Source: Microbacterium aurantiacum
GTDB taxonomy: Bacteria > Actinomycetota > Actinomycetes > Actinomycetales > Microbacteriaceae
Length of the DNA: 64,000 bases
NCBI RefSeq assembly: GCF_021654035.1
Contig: NZ_JAJPDW010000001.1
Coordinates: 248,001 to 312,000 of the forward strand
Direction: 5' to 3'
Of the stretch, positions 18,920 through 27,320 are shown piece by piece. The notes beneath the pieces are model-generated. The model was not told where the DNA came from and did not search any database. It saw only the letters and a list, made by a program, of their open reading frames with translations. The position numbers were made by a program, and so were the translations under genes. Position 1 is the stretch's first letter, and every line of letters starts with the position of its first letter.

Positions 18920-19489
18920 ATGAGCGACCGCACCATCGGCTACATCGTCGGCAGCATCTCGTCGACCTCCATCAACCGGCGCCTCGCCAAGGCGCTCGAG
19001 CGTCTCGCGCCCGCCGGCACGACCCTGGTGGAGATCCCGATCAAGGACCTGCCGTTCTACTCGCCCGACCACGACGCCGACTACCCGGCCGTGGCGACCG
19101 AGTTCAAGAACGCCATCGACGAGGTCGACGGTGTGATCATCGTCACGCCCGAGTACAGCCGCTCGATCCCGGGCGTGCTGAAGAACGCGCTGGACTGGGC
19201 CGCGCGTCCGTGGGGTCAGGGCTCGTTCGACGGCAAGCCCACCGCCGTCATCGGCACCTCGCAGGGCGGTATCGCCACCGCCGCCGCGCAGCAGCACCTG
19301 AAGGCGATCCTCAGCCACTACAACGCCCCGACCCTCGGTCAGCCCGAGGGGTACGTGCAGACCACGCCGGGTCTGTTCACGGATGCCGGCGAGGTCACCA
19401 ACGACCAGACGGCGGAGTTCCTCGTGTCGTACCTCGAGGCCTTCGGTGCCCTCGTCGACCGCTACGCCCGCGTCCCCGCCTCGGCGTGA
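18920..19489 (+). CDS. NADPH-dependent FMN reductase family protein
   Basis: A 189-aa flavodoxin-like protein. It has the N-terminal phosphate-binding segment GYIVGSISSTSINRRLAKAL (residues 6-25), the family motif TPEYSRSIPGVLKNALDW (about 76-93) and GTSQGGIATAAAQQHL. It reduces flavins, quinones or azo compounds with NAD(P)H in the cytoplasm. ATG 18920 has an AAGGAG site 6 nt upstream. It is divergent from the ABC-2 operon and convergent with the response regulator gene, and may share the GACATCCCCCG-containing control region. Confidence 0.88.
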   Translation: MSDRTIGYIVGSISSTSINRRLAKALERLAPAGTTLVEIPIKDLPFYSPDHDADYPAVATEFKNAIDEVDGVIIVTPEYSRSIPGVLKNALDWAARPWGQGSFDGKPTAVIGTSQGGIATAAAQQHLKAILSHYNAPTLGQPEGYVQTTPGLFTDAGEVTNDQTAEFLVSYLEAFGALVDRYARVPASA

Positions 19490-19532
19490 CGCCGACGGAT
19501 CCCCCCCGGATCCTCGAGAGGCTCGGGGCGCG

Positions 19533-20246
19533 TCAGACCAGTCCGTGCCGGTGGGCGTAGACCACCGCGGCGACCCGGTCGCGCGCCCCGAGCTTCTGCA
19601 GCACGTTGGAGACGTGGGTCTTCACCGTCGCCTCGCCGATGTAGAGGCGTTGGGCGATCTCGGCGTTGCTGAGCGCCTGACCGACGAGCGCGAGCACTTC
19701 CCGCTCGCGCTCGGTGAGGTCGGGGATGACGGCCGGGGCGGCGCTCGGAGATGCGGGCCTCGTGGCGGGTGACGGCTGCGGAGTCGAGCTCTCCGGTTCC
19801 GCGGGCGGCGGCGGGGCGAAACGCGCGATGACCCGCCGGGTGACTTCCGGCGCCAGCAGCGCGTCGCCGGCGGCGGCGACGCGCACCGCGGTGACCAGGT
19901 CATCGGGGTCGGCGTTCTTCAGCAGGAACCCACTGGCCCCCGCCTGCAGGGCCTGGAAGAGGTAGTCGTCGCGATCAAAGGTCGTCACGATCACGACCGC
20001 GGTGTCGAGGGTCTCGTCGGCGACGATCCGGCGGGTGCCCTCGATCCCGTCGACGCCGGGCATCTGCACGTCCATGCACACGACGTCGGGGCGGAGAGCG
20101 GATGCCGAGGCCGCGGCATCCGCTCCGTTGGCGGCTTCGCCCACGACCTCGATGCCGGCGGCTTCGAGGATCATGCGGAAGCCGGTGCGGACGACGGCGT
20201 GGTCGTCGACGAGGAGGACCCGCAGCGGCGCGGCGGTCGCGGTCAT
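19533..20246 (-). CDS. NarL/LuxR-type response regulator
   Basis: A 237-aa protein with a receiver domain (residues 8-125; phosphoacceptor Asp59 in VVCMDVQMPG, acidic pair in LLVDDHA), an unusually long Pro/Ala/Ser-rich linker (about 138-170) and a LuxR helix-turn-helix (about 172-237; NAEIAQRLYIGEATVKTHVSNVLQKL). It is translated after the histidine kinase with a 4-nt overlap. Likely targets are its own operon and the ABC-2 exporter, from the shared GACATCCCCCG motif. The long linker is the only unusual feature. Confidence 0.93.
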   Translation of the reverse strand: MTATAAPLRVLLVDDHAVVRTGFRMILEAAGIEVVGEAANGADAAASASALRPDVVCMDVQMPGVDGIEGTRRIVADETLDTAVVIVTTFDRDDYLFQALQAGASGFLLKNADPDDLVTAVRVAAAGDALLAPEVTRRVIARFAPPPPAEPESSTPQPSPATRPASPSAAPAVIPDLTEREREVLALVGQALSNAEIAQRLYIGEATVKTHVSNVLQKLGARDRVAAVVYAHRHGLV

Positions 20247-21577
20247 GAGGTCACCTCCCGGGGATCAGTCGTGAGGGCGGGGACCGGAGCGGTCTCCGGT
20301 GCGGTGCTCGCGGGAAGAGGGATGCGCGCCCGGACGAGGAAACCGCCGCGGGCGCGCGGTCCCGCCTCGAGGGTGCCTCCGGAGGCGGCGGCGCGCTCGC
20401 GCATGCCCAGCAGGCCGAGGCCCGGACGCACCTCGACCGGCGCGCGACCGGTGCTGGTCACCTCGATCTCGACATCCGTCTGCCCGTACCGCACGCGCAC
20501 CTCCGCGGTCGCGCCGGGACCGCTGTGGCGCCGCGCGTTCGTGAGGGTCTCCTGCGTGATGCGGTAGAGGTTCACCTGGGCCGTCTCGGGAACAGGACGG
20601 GGGGCGCCGATGCGCTCGATCGAGGTGGGGAGCCCGTGCGCCGCGGCGTGCGCCACGAGGTCGTCGAGCGCGTCGAGTCGGAGGATCGATCCGGCGAGGG
20701 TGTCGCCGGGGTCGTCGGCCTCGGCATCCGATGTCCGAAGGGTCTCGAGGAGGTGGCGGAGCTCGGTCAGAGCCTCGCGCGCCTCTGCCTCGACCTGACG
20801 AAGGGCGCCGCGCGCGGCATCCGGATCCCGATCGAGCACGGCGCGCGCTGCGCCCGCCTGCACGCCCATCGCGGAGACGTGGTGGGCGACGACATCGTGG
20901 AGCTCGCGCGCGATGCGGACGCGGTCGAGCGCGACCGCCTGCGCCGCGGTGCGCTCGCGCTCGCGCTCGAGCTCGAGGGTGCGGAAGGTGAGCACCCGCC
21001 GTTCCATCGCCGCGGCATATGCTCGATCGCCCATGTAATACGCGCCGCCGAAGAACGCGATGTTCACGAGGAACTGGATGAGCATGAACGACAGCCAGGG
21101 CGAGAGGATCCCCTCGCGCGAGAGCCCGTCGTCGCTCGGATCGATGGCGGACTGGAACGTCGTGACCATCAGCCAGATGAACATCCCGACGATGATCCCC
21201 GAGCGGACGAGCAGGGCTCGGCGGCGGTTGTCCACCCACGCGCCGACGGTGTACATCGAGATGAAGATGGCGATGTTGCCGACGTAGACCTCGGGGATGC
21301 GGGCGCTGATCCCGACGAAGAACACCACGGCGATGACGATCGCGACGATCTCGGGGTGCATGCGCCGGAGGGCCAGGGGAACGGTGAGGCCGGCGGCGTA
21401 GAGCAGGACCCACTGCATCGCGGGCGGGTCGACGCCGTAGATCCCGGATGCTGCGCTGAGTGCCGTGCTGACGATCGCCGAGATCAGGAGCACGGCGGCG
21501 AGCAGGGCGTCCGCGCGCACGTCCCGGATGGTTGCCGGCTCACGCCCGGTCGGCGGCTCGAGAAGGGGTCCAGGCAT
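20243..21577 (-). CDS. Sensor histidine kinase (HisKA_3/NarX class)
   Basis: A 444-aa kinase with about five or six transmembrane helices in the first 200 residues (no separate extracellular sensor), a HisKA_3 dimerisation domain with the phospho-His in ARELHDVVAHHVS (about residue 237) and a C-terminal HATPase ending LGLLGMRERAAASGG. Kinases of this shape often sense membrane stress or the substrate of a linked exporter. ATG 21577 lies 6 nt after TACCGT (21584-21589), so it is leaderless, and the GACATCCCCCG motif covers the -35 zone. A longer upstream frame exists but is unlikely. Confidence 0.92.
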   Translation of the reverse strand: MPGPLLEPPTGREPATIRDVRADALLAAVLLISAIVSTALSAASGIYGVDPPAMQWVLLYAAGLTVPLALRRMHPEIVAIVIAVVFFVGISARIPEVYVGNIAIFISMYTVGAWVDNRRRALLVRSGIIVGMFIWLMVTTFQSAIDPSDDGLSREGILSPWLSFMLIQFLVNIAFFGGAYYMGDRAYAAAMERRVLTFRTLELERERERTAAQAVALDRVRIARELHDVVAHHVSAMGVQAGAARAVLDRDPDAARGALRQVEAEAREALTELRHLLETLRTSDAEADDPGDTLAGSILRLDALDDLVAHAAAHGLPTSIERIGAPRPVPETAQVNLYRITQETLTNARRHSGPGATAEVRVRYGQTDVEIEVTSTGRAPVEVRPGLGLLGMRERAAASGGTLEAGPRARGGFLVRARIPLPASTAPETAPVPALTTDPREVTS

Positions 21578-21604
21578 CCCTCCACGGTACGGGGGAGGAA
21601 GGAC

Positions 21605-21622
21605 GCGGACATCCCCCGTGAG
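21605..21622. promoter_or_regulatory. Candidate response-regulator site over kinase promoter
   Basis: GCGGACATCCCCCGTGAG shares GACATCCCCCG with 18787-18804. With the kinase -10 box at 21584-21589 (reverse strand), this site covers the expected -35 position, as for an autoregulated NarL-type system. Confidence 0.5.
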
Positions 21623-21687
21623 ACGGATGCGGGGCGGCGCGCGGGTGACGCACGCTGGAGGTGCATCGTTCACCGGAAGGGGCCGAG

Positions 21688-21939
21688 ATGGCATCGTTCG
21701 AGAAGCTGCTGTGGGGCGACAACACGGACCCCCGGCGTGAGCTGGCCGAGATCTTCCCCGGCGGTGGTGCCGTCGGGGCGTCGAGCGTGGTGCGGGCGCA
21801 GGAATGGGCGCGCGGCGTCATCGCCGACGCGGGCCTCGATCCCGCGGACGAGCTGCGCGTCATCCGGGCGCTGCGCGACGCGGAACCGAGGCTGTCGCTC
21901 AAGCCGGCGAGGTTCCTCGCGGCGCAGGTGCGCGGCTGA
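21688..21939 (+). CDS. Small conserved protein of unknown function
   Basis: An 83-aa soluble protein beginning MASFEKLLWGDNTDP, followed by two predicted helices (about 35-75; VRAQEWARGVIADAGLDPADELRVIRALRDAEP). The start ATG 21688 is preceded by GGAAGGGG, and a longer start upstream is not needed. It is divergent from the kinase gene, with a membrane-protein gene 25 nt downstream. I recognise no domain. Composition and start context look like a real gene widespread in related actinobacteria, but that is an impression and not a search result. Confidence 0.65.
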   Translation: MASFEKLLWGDNTDPRRELAEIFPGGGAVGASSVVRAQEWARGVIADAGLDPADELRVIRALRDAEPRLSLKPARFLAAQVRG

Positions 21940-21964
21940 CGGCGGGTACTGCTACGGTGCGGCT

Positions 21965-22522
21965 GTGAGCGAAACGGATGCCGCCACCCTCGCCCGCCGC
22001 CGACGCGACGTCCCGGTGGGCGTGGTCATGGTCGGCATGTCGCTCGTGGTCTGGTGGCCCGCCTTCACGATCGGGGTGTGGGGCGAGATCTTCTACACCC
22101 AGCTCCTGGCGCTGTGGGCGGCGTCGACCGCGGCATTCGTGTTCGTGCTCGTGGAGCGGCGGCCGGTCGGGGTGCGCTTCGTCCGCGCGTTTCTGCTCCT
22201 GCTCCCGACGGCCTTCCTCATCCTGCTGTTCTTCATCAACGACGAGGAGGAGGACGTCTTCATCATCCTGCTCGACGTGGCCGCGATCATCGCCGTGCTC
22301 ATCGGGCTGCCCTTCACCCTCTGGGTGCTCACGCGGATCGTCTGGCCGGACTTCGCGCACGATATGAGCGCCGGAACGAAATGGCTGATCACCGTGGTGG
22401 TGCTCGGCGTCGCGGTCGTGTCGCTCATCCTGGGACTCCTCCACCCCCACTTCCTGACGTGCGACGACTTCACGATCGCGGGCAATATGCCCCCCGAGGG
22501 ATGTACGCCGTCGCCGGAGTGA
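21965..22522 (+). CDS. Four- to five-helix membrane protein, unknown function
   Basis: A 185-aa integral membrane protein. After a short basic N-terminus there are hydrophobic helices at about 18-38, 42-62, 72-92, 98-120 and 140-160, with an acidic turn (INDEEEDVF) between the third and fourth. The C-terminal tail (about 162-185) holds two Cys, in LTCDDF and EGCTPS, that could form an extracytoplasmic disulphide. GTG 21965 sits 6 nt after TACGGT (21953-21958), a leaderless arrangement that fixes the start. No family was recognised. Confidence 0.7.
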   Translation: MSETDAATLARRRRDVPVGVVMVGMSLVVWWPAFTIGVWGEIFYTQLLALWAASTAAFVFVLVERRPVGVRFVRAFLLLLPTAFLILLFFINDEEEDVFIILLDVAAIIAVLIGLPFTLWVLTRIVWPDFAHDMSAGTKWLITVVVLGVAVVSLILGLLHPHFLTCDDFTIAGNMPPEGCTPSPE

Positions 22523-22537
22523 GCGACGCCCGTCAGG

Positions 22538-23377
22538 TCACCAGATCATCGGGCGATCGTCGTCGTCCGGACCGTCGAGATCGAGGTCCACGACGACCGG
22601 GACATGGTCGCTCGGCCCGTCGCCCTTGCGCTCGTTCCGGTGGATCGACGCGCCCGTGACGGCATCCGCGAACGCCTCCGACCCGAGGATGAAGTCGATG
22701 CGGAGCCCCTGGTTGCGGGGGAAGCGGAGCTGCTTGTAGTCCCAGTACGTGAAACCCTCGGGAACGAGCGGTCGGACGACGTCCCGGAGCCCCGCCGCCT
22801 CGAGCGCGGCGAACGCCTCCCGCTCGACCGGCGAGACATGCGTGGAGAAGCCGGGGACGATCGTCGGGTCGCCGTTGTCGGCATCCGTCGGAGCGATGTT
22901 GAAGTCGCCGACCAGGGCGAGCGGCGTCGCGGGGGAGGCGGTCAGGGTGTCGCGCGTGAACTCCTCGAGGGCCTTCAACCAGTGCAACTTGTAGGTGAAG
23001 TGCGGGTCTTCGAGGGCGCGGCCGTTGGGAACGTAGAGGCTCCACACGTCGACCCCGCCGACGCGGGCGCCGATGGCCCGCGCCTCCTGCGGGGCATCCG
23101 GTCCCTCGTGTCCCTTCGCGAAACCGGGCATGCCCGGAAAGGACGTGCGGACGTCCTCGAGCGGCTCTCGGCTGGCGATCGCGACGCCGTTCCACTGGGA
23201 GAATCCGTGCGCCTCGACGTGGTAGCCGGCCTCCTCGAACTTCTCGAAGGGGAACTGCTCGACCTTGCACTTGATCTCCTGCATCGCCAGGACGTCGATG
23301 CTCTCGCGGACGGCGAAGTCGACGGTGCGGTCGACGCGGGCGCGGATGGAGTTGACGTTCCAGGTGGCCAGACGCAT
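22538..23377 (-). CDS. xthA: Exodeoxyribonuclease III
   Basis: A 279-aa Exo III/AP endonuclease with MRLATWNVNSIRARV at the N-terminus, the metal-binding Glu in MQEIKC (about residue 36), GDFNIAPTDADN (about 155-166) and the catalytic SDHVPVVVDL near the C-terminus. It cuts abasic sites and trims 3' ends in base-excision repair. ATG 23377 is 7 nt after TATTCT (23385-23390), a leaderless start, so the longer upstream frame is rejected. It is divergent from pyrE, with only 61 bp between the start codons. Confidence 0.95.
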   Translation of the reverse strand: MRLATWNVNSIRARVDRTVDFAVRESIDVLAMQEIKCKVEQFPFEKFEEAGYHVEAHGFSQWNGVAIASREPLEDVRTSFPGMPGFAKGHEGPDAPQEARAIGARVGGVDVWSLYVPNGRALEDPHFTYKLHWLKALEEFTRDTLTASPATPLALVGDFNIAPTDADNGDPTIVPGFSTHVSPVEREAFAALEAAGLRDVVRPLVPEGFTYWDYKQLRFPRNQGLRIDFILGSEAFADAVTGASIHRNERKGDGPSDHVPVVVDLDLDGPDDDDRPMIW

Positions 23378-23438
23378 GGATTCAAGAATAGGCGCGCGCG
23401 GGCACAGCGCCGGCGGGCGGCCCTCGTAGACTGCAGGG

Positions 23439-24017
23439 GTGACCGTCGCCTCCACGCCCGAGCTCGAAGCCGATCGCCAGAACCTCATCGCCCTGATCAC
23501 GGACGAAGCGGTCTTCCACGGGGACTTCACCCTCTCCAGCGGCAAGAAGGCCACCTACTACGTCGACATGCGCCGGCTCACGCTCGACCACCGCGCCGCC
23601 CCCGCGATCGGCCGCATCATGCTCGACCTCATCGGTGAGATCGACGGCGTCGTCGCGGTCGGCGGACTCACGCTCGGCGCCGACCCGATCGCCAACGCGG
23701 TGCTGCACGAGTCGGTGCGCGCCGGCACCCCGCTCGACGCTTTCGTCGTGCGCAAGGAGCCGAAGGACCACGGGCGCGGACGTCAGATCGAGGGCGCGGA
23801 TGTCGCGGGCAAGCGCGTCGTGGTCGTCGAGGACACCTCCACGACCGGGCAGTCGGCGCTGAAGGCCGTCGAGGCCCTGCGCCGCGAGGGCGCCGAGCCG
23901 GTGGCCGTCGCCGTCATCGTCGACCGCAAAACCGGGGCTCAGGCCGCGGTCGAGGAGGCCGGGCTGCAGTGGCTCGCGGCGATCGACCTCGACGACCTGG
24001 GGCTCGCACCGCAGTAG
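23439..24017 (+). CDS. pyrE: Orotate phosphoribosyltransferase
   Basis: A 192-aa enzyme of pyrimidine biosynthesis joining orotate and PRPP to OMP. The substrate-loop segment LSSGKKATYYVDMRRL (about 32-47), KEPKDHGRGRQIEG (about 105-118) and the PRPP motif VVVVEDTSTTGQSALKA (about 128-144) are all present. GTG 23439 is 6 nt downstream of TAGACT (23427-23432), so the transcript is probably leaderless. It is divergent from xthA. The rest of the pyr pathway is not nearby. Confidence 0.95.
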   Translation: MTVASTPELEADRQNLIALITDEAVFHGDFTLSSGKKATYYVDMRRLTLDHRAAPAIGRIMLDLIGEIDGVVAVGGLTLGADPIANAVLHESVRAGTPLDAFVVRKEPKDHGRGRQIEGADVAGKRVVVVEDTSTTGQSALKAVEALRREGAEPVAVAVIVDRKTGAQAAVEEAGLQWLAAIDLDDLGLAPQ

Positions 24018-24038
24018 CGGCTCGGGTTCGGGTGGGGC

Positions 24039-24146
24039 CTACTTGTCGCGGTTGCGGATGTAGCTCCACACGAACACCATCAGGGTGCCGAGCATGGCCA
24101 ACCCCGTGATGCCGAACAGCAGGTTCTGCTCCAGCTTGCTCATCAT
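24039..24146 (-). CDS. 35-aa single-pass membrane miniprotein
   Basis: Reads MMSKLEQNLLFGITGLAMLG, then TLMVFVWSYIRNRDK and a stop: one transmembrane helix (residues 8-28) flanked by a charged N-terminus and a basic tail. GGAAAGAGA lies 5 nt before the double ATG (24144-24146 or 24141-24143). It is convergent with pyrE, 21 nt apart. No family is known to me; position, ribosome-binding site and helix argue that it is expressed. Too short for length-limited gene finders. Confidence 0.6.
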   Translation of the reverse strand: MMSKLEQNLLFGITGLAMLGTLMVFVWSYIRNRDK

Positions 24147-24242
24147 TGCGGTCTCTTTCCGTCGGCGGCATCCGCAACGATACGTGCGATGCGCGCCGTG
24201 CGCGTGTCGGGGCGCCGGGCGGGTGCGCGGGCGCGGCCGTGC

Positions 24243-24321
24243 GGAACTCCTCAGATCCGGCGGGTTCGGGGCCGGCGGGTGGGGTTTCGGGCGGTTTCGG
24301 GCCCGGAACGGAGGAGTTCGG
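24243..24321. repeat. Inverted-repeat element B (GAACTCCTC family)
   Basis: GGAACTCCTCAGATCC at 24243 is mirrored by GAGGAGTTCGG at 24311-24321. The interior is G-rich and lacks the hairpin of element A. It is 61 nt past the stop of the HAD phosphatase gene and about 97 nt from the start of the 35-aa miniprotein gene. Confidence 0.75.
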
Positions 24322-24381
24322 CCCGCCGGACGCGCGGGCCCTGTGGCGCGGCCCGGCCGGGGGCGCGGGCGGCGCCCGGGG

Positions 24382-25191
24382 TCAGATGCCCTCGGGCATC
24401 TCCGACTCCACCGGCTCGGGCGGGAGAAGGTCGGCGACGGAGTCGAGGATCTCGTCCGGACGGAAGGGGTACCGCTCGATCTCGGCCGGGTCGCTGATGC
24501 CCGTGAGCACCAGCACCGTGTGCAGTCCCGCCTCGATGCCGGCGACGATGTCGGTGTCCATCCGGTCGCCGATCATGCCCGTGGTCTCGGAGTGCGCGCC
24601 GATCCGGTTCAGCGCCGACCGGAACATCATCGGGTTCGGCTTGCCGACGACGTACGGCTCCATGCCCGTCGCCTTGGTGATGAGCGCCGTGATCGCACCG
24701 GTCGCGGGCAGCACGCCCTCGGTCGACGGTCCGGTCGCGTCGGGGTTCGTCGCGATGAACCGGGCGCCTCCGCGGATGAACCGGATCGCCTTCGTGATCG
24801 CCTCGAACGAGTAGTTGCGCGTCTCGCCGACCACGACGTAGTCGGGATCGGTCTCGGTCATGATGAACCCGGCCTCGTGCAGGGCGGTCGTCAGTCCCGC
24901 CTCGCCGATGACGAACGCCGTGCCGCCGGGCATCTGACTCTGCAGGAAGTCGGCTGTCGCAAGGGCGGAGGTCCAGATCGACTGCTCCGGAACGACCAGT
25001 CCCGACGCCCGCAGCCGGGCCGAGAGATCGCGCGGCGTGAAGATCGAGTTGTTCGTCAGCACCAGGAACGGCACGCCCTGATCCCGCCACGTCTGCAGGA
25101 GTTCGGATGCCCCGGGGACGGGCGTGTTCTCATGGACGAGCACGCCGTCCATGTCGGTGAGCCAGCATTCGATGTCACTGCGGGTCCGCAT
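24382..25191 (-). CDS. HAD-superfamily phosphatase, NagD-like
   Basis: A 269-aa class IIA HAD hydrolase. It has motif I WLTDMDGVLVHE (Asp13 and Asp15), motif II LTNNS (about 46-50), a C2 cap in the middle and motif III/IV K-PNPMMF followed by GDRMDTDI (about 208-215). Family members dephosphorylate sugar phosphates, UMP or glycerol phosphate. ATG 25191 is 7 nt after TAGGCT (25199-25204), a leaderless start. It is divergent from the SDR gene with a 39-bp gap. An inverted-repeat element follows its stop. Confidence 0.9.
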   Translation of the reverse strand: MRTRSDIECWLTDMDGVLVHENTPVPGASELLQTWRDQGVPFLVLTNNSIFTPRDLSARLRASGLVVPEQSIWTSALATADFLQSQMPGGTAFVIGEAGLTTALHEAGFIMTETDPDYVVVGETRNYSFEAITKAIRFIRGGARFIATNPDATGPSTEGVLPATGAITALITKATGMEPYVVGKPNPMMFRSALNRIGAHSETTGMIGDRMDTDIVAGIEAGLHTVLVLTGISDPAEIERYPFRPDEILDSVADLLPPEPVESEMPEGI

Positions 25192-25230
25192 GATGCTCAG
25201 CCTACGGGCCTCGAGGCGTAGGGTCGGAGC
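25192..25230. promoter_or_regulatory. Compact divergent leaderless promoters (HAD/SDR)
   Basis: Within 39 bp lie two -10 boxes facing outward: TAGGCT on the reverse strand (25199-25204) 7 nt before ATG 25191, and TAGGGT on the forward strand (25219-25224) 6 nt before GTG 25231. Each expected -35 region overlaps the opposite -10, so the two promoters must compete for polymerase. Confidence 0.6.
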
Positions 25231-26244
25231 GTGGCGCGAGACGAATGGGACCCCCGCACTCTGCCGGACCTCTCTGCCCACTCGTATCTGATCACCGGAG
25301 CGAACGCCGGGCTCGGCTTCTTCGCCGGCGAGCAGCTCTTCCGCGCCGGCGCGCGCGTGATCTTCACGGGCCGCAATCCCAACCGACTCGCGGCGGCGCG
25401 GGCGGCGGTCCGCCGCAGGACTCCGGATGCCGATCCCGAGCGCGCCGACACCCTCCTCCTCGACACCAGCAACCTCGGATCGATCCGGTCGGCCGCCGCG
25501 AGCGTGCGCGGGCGTGGTCCGCTGTCCGGGCTCCTCCTGAACGCCGGCATCGTCCACCCGCCGAAGACCCGTGAGGCGACCGTCGATGGGCACGAGGTCG
25601 TCCTCGCGACGAACGTCCTCGGGCACTTCGCCCTCGCCGGCGAACTGCTCGTCCGCCTCGCCGAAGCGCGCGGACGCATGGTGTGGGTCGGCAGCATGTC
25701 CACGTCCCTCACCCCGTACGACCCGGTCGACCCGCAGCTGACGAGCGACTACTCGCCGTGGCGGGCGTACGTGCAGTCGAAGGTCGCGTGCACCGCGCTC
25801 GGTTTCGAGGCCGACCGACGTCTCCGCGCCGCCGGCGTCCCCGTCTCGAGCGTCGCCGCCCACCCCGGCTACTCCACGAGCGGACGCACCCCCGGCATCG
25901 TCGGGGTCAACGCCCCCCGTCGCCTCACGCGGTTCGCCGACAACCTGCAGGCTCCGATCACGCAGTCCAAGGAGCACGGCGCCTGGTCGCTCGTGCGCGC
26001 GCTCGTCGATCCCGACATCGAGGGCGGTGAGTTCTGGGGGCCGCGCACGGTCGCCCGCGGCGAGCCGCGTCGGCAGAAGGCCTCGCGCATCACGCGCGAC
26101 CCCGCGGTCGCCCAGCGCCTGTGGGATCTCGGCGAGTCGGCGACCGGCGTGCAGTGGCCGCTGGCCGCGGCAGCCGCGGCGAATCCCGCGACCGACGGGT
26201 CCGACGCGACCGACGGTGTCGACGGCCCGGAGCGCGCCGCGTGA
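25231..26244 (+). CDS. Short-chain dehydrogenase/reductase
   Basis: A 337-aa Rossmann protein with the NAD(P)-binding TGANAGLGFFAG (about residues 24-35), the LLLNAGI strand motif (about 108-114) and a catalytic YVQSK (about 180-184), resembling retinol-dehydrogenase/protochlorophyllide-type SDRs. Substrate unknown. The start is GTG 25231, leaderless. The C-terminal 20 residues are Ala/Asp-rich and low complexity. The DoxX-like gene overlaps its stop by 1 nt (TGATG), so they are co-translated. Confidence 0.88.
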   Translation: MARDEWDPRTLPDLSAHSYLITGANAGLGFFAGEQLFRAGARVIFTGRNPNRLAAARAAVRRRTPDADPERADTLLLDTSNLGSIRSAAASVRGRGPLSGLLLNAGIVHPPKTREATVDGHEVVLATNVLGHFALAGELLVRLAEARGRMVWVGSMSTSLTPYDPVDPQLTSDYSPWRAYVQSKVACTALGFEADRRLRAAGVPVSSVAAHPGYSTSGRTPGIVGVNAPRRLTRFADNLQAPITQSKEHGAWSLVRALVDPDIEGGEFWGPRTVARGEPRRQKASRITRDPAVAQRLWDLGESATGVQWPLAAAAAANPATDGSDATDGVDGPERAA

Positions 26245-26663
26245 TGCGCCGGATCGCACGGGCGGCGCTCGTCGTCGTCCTCGCCGTCGCCGGTGCGATG
26301 CACTTCACGTGGGGGCGTCGCGGATTCCGGCTGGCCGTTCCGGATGCCGTGCCCCGCGCCACCGGGCTCTCGAAGGATCAGGTCGTCCTGTGGTCCGGAG
26401 CGGTCGAGATCGGCCTCGCGGCCGCTCTCACCGGCGCCGCCGCGCGAGCGCGGGTCGGCGGCTCGGCATCCGCTCTCCGCCGGGTGGGGACGATCGTCGC
26501 GGTGTTCTTCGTCGCGGTGTTCCCCGGGAACATCCATCACTGGCGAAGCGGCCGTTCGGTGCCGGGCCTCGACACCGATGCGAAGCGATTCGCGCGGCTC
26601 TTCCTGCAGCCGGTCCTGGTGGCGTGGGCGCTGTGGTCGACGCGCGAGCCCGCGCGGCGCTGA
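26244..26663 (+). CDS. DoxX-like membrane protein
   Basis: A 139-aa protein with four hydrophobic helices (about 4-22, 50-70, 82-102 and 118-132). The motif VAVFPGNIHHW (about 90-100) is typical of the DoxX/DUF4267-like family of small quinone-linked or structural membrane proteins. It starts at ATG 26244, overlapping the SDR stop. Function unknown; pairing with an SDR suggests a redox step at the membrane, which is inference only. Confidence 0.75.
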   Translation: MRRIARAALVVVLAVAGAMHFTWGRRGFRLAVPDAVPRATGLSKDQVVLWSGAVEIGLAAALTGAAARARVGGSASALRRVGTIVAVFFVAVFPGNIHHWRSGRSVPGLDTDAKRFARLFLQPVLVAWALWSTREPARR

Positions 26664-26679
26664 CCCCGAAACGCGGAAC

Positions 26680-27315
26680 TTACGCGCTCAGCCAGATCCC
26701 GGATGCCGCGCCCTCGGGCAGCGCCACCTCGGCCTCGCCGATCCGCACGCGCGCGGCATCCTGCACCGTCGCGCGAGTGCCGACGTGCATGCCGACCGCT
26801 TCGACGGCGCGCAGCAGCTCCGGATCGCGGTCGCTGACCCGGATCACCTCACCGGTGTGTCCCGGGGACGCCTCGGCGAGCAGCACGAACGGGCCCCGGT
26901 CGACGTCGCCGTCCGCGTCGGGGATCGCGTCGCCGTGGGGGTCGAACCGCGGGTGTCCGAGGAGGGTGTCGATGCCGTCGAGCAGACGGTCGCTCACGGC
27001 GTGCTCGAGGACTTCGGCCTCGTCGTGCACCTCGTCCCACGCGTAGCCGAACTCGCGCACGAGCCACGTCTCGATGAGCCGGTGGCGGCGGATGATGGAT
27101 GCCGCGCGGCGGCGTCCGGCATCCGTCAGCGTGATCGGGCCGTAGGGGCGGTGCGACACGAGGCCCTGGGCGGCGAGCTTGCGCACCATCTCGGTGACGC
27201 TGGAGGGGGCGAGGCCGAGCACCGACGCGAGCTGCGACGGCGTGATCGGATCGTTCTGCCACTCGGTGTGGTGGTAGATCGTCTTCAGGTAGTCGTCGAC
27301 GGCAGGGGAGGCCAC
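26680..27315 (-). CDS. mntR: MntR/DtxR-family metal-dependent repressor
   Basis: A 211-aa protein with a winged helix (residues 5-65; ITPSQLASVLGLAPSSVTEMVRKLAAQGLV), a dimerisation/metal domain (70-140) and a C-terminal SH3-like FeoA domain (140-211). In the metal site the position held by Cys102 in DtxR is Glu here (AEVLEH, an ExxEH pattern), as in manganese-type MntR. GTG 27315 is 7 nt after TACCCT (27323-27328), which overlaps the stop of the permease gene. It lies directly downstream of the importer operon whose promoter carries two matching boxes. Confidence 0.88.
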   Translation of the reverse strand: MASPAVDDYLKTIYHHTEWQNDPITPSQLASVLGLAPSSVTEMVRKLAAQGLVSHRPYGPITLTDAGRRRAASIIRRHRLIETWLVREFGYAWDEVHDEAEVLEHAVSDRLLDGIDTLLGHPRFDPHGDAIPDADGDVDRGPFVLLAEASPGHTGEVIRVSDRDPELLRAVEAVGMHVGTRATVQDAARVRIGEAEVALPEGAASGIWLSA

Positions 27316-27320
27316 GGTAT

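Noticed and set aside
23378..23554. Longer start for the exonuclease III gene
   Set aside because: The extension overlaps pyrE on the other strand, and the leaderless box at 23385-23390 plus the family N-terminus support the start at 23377.
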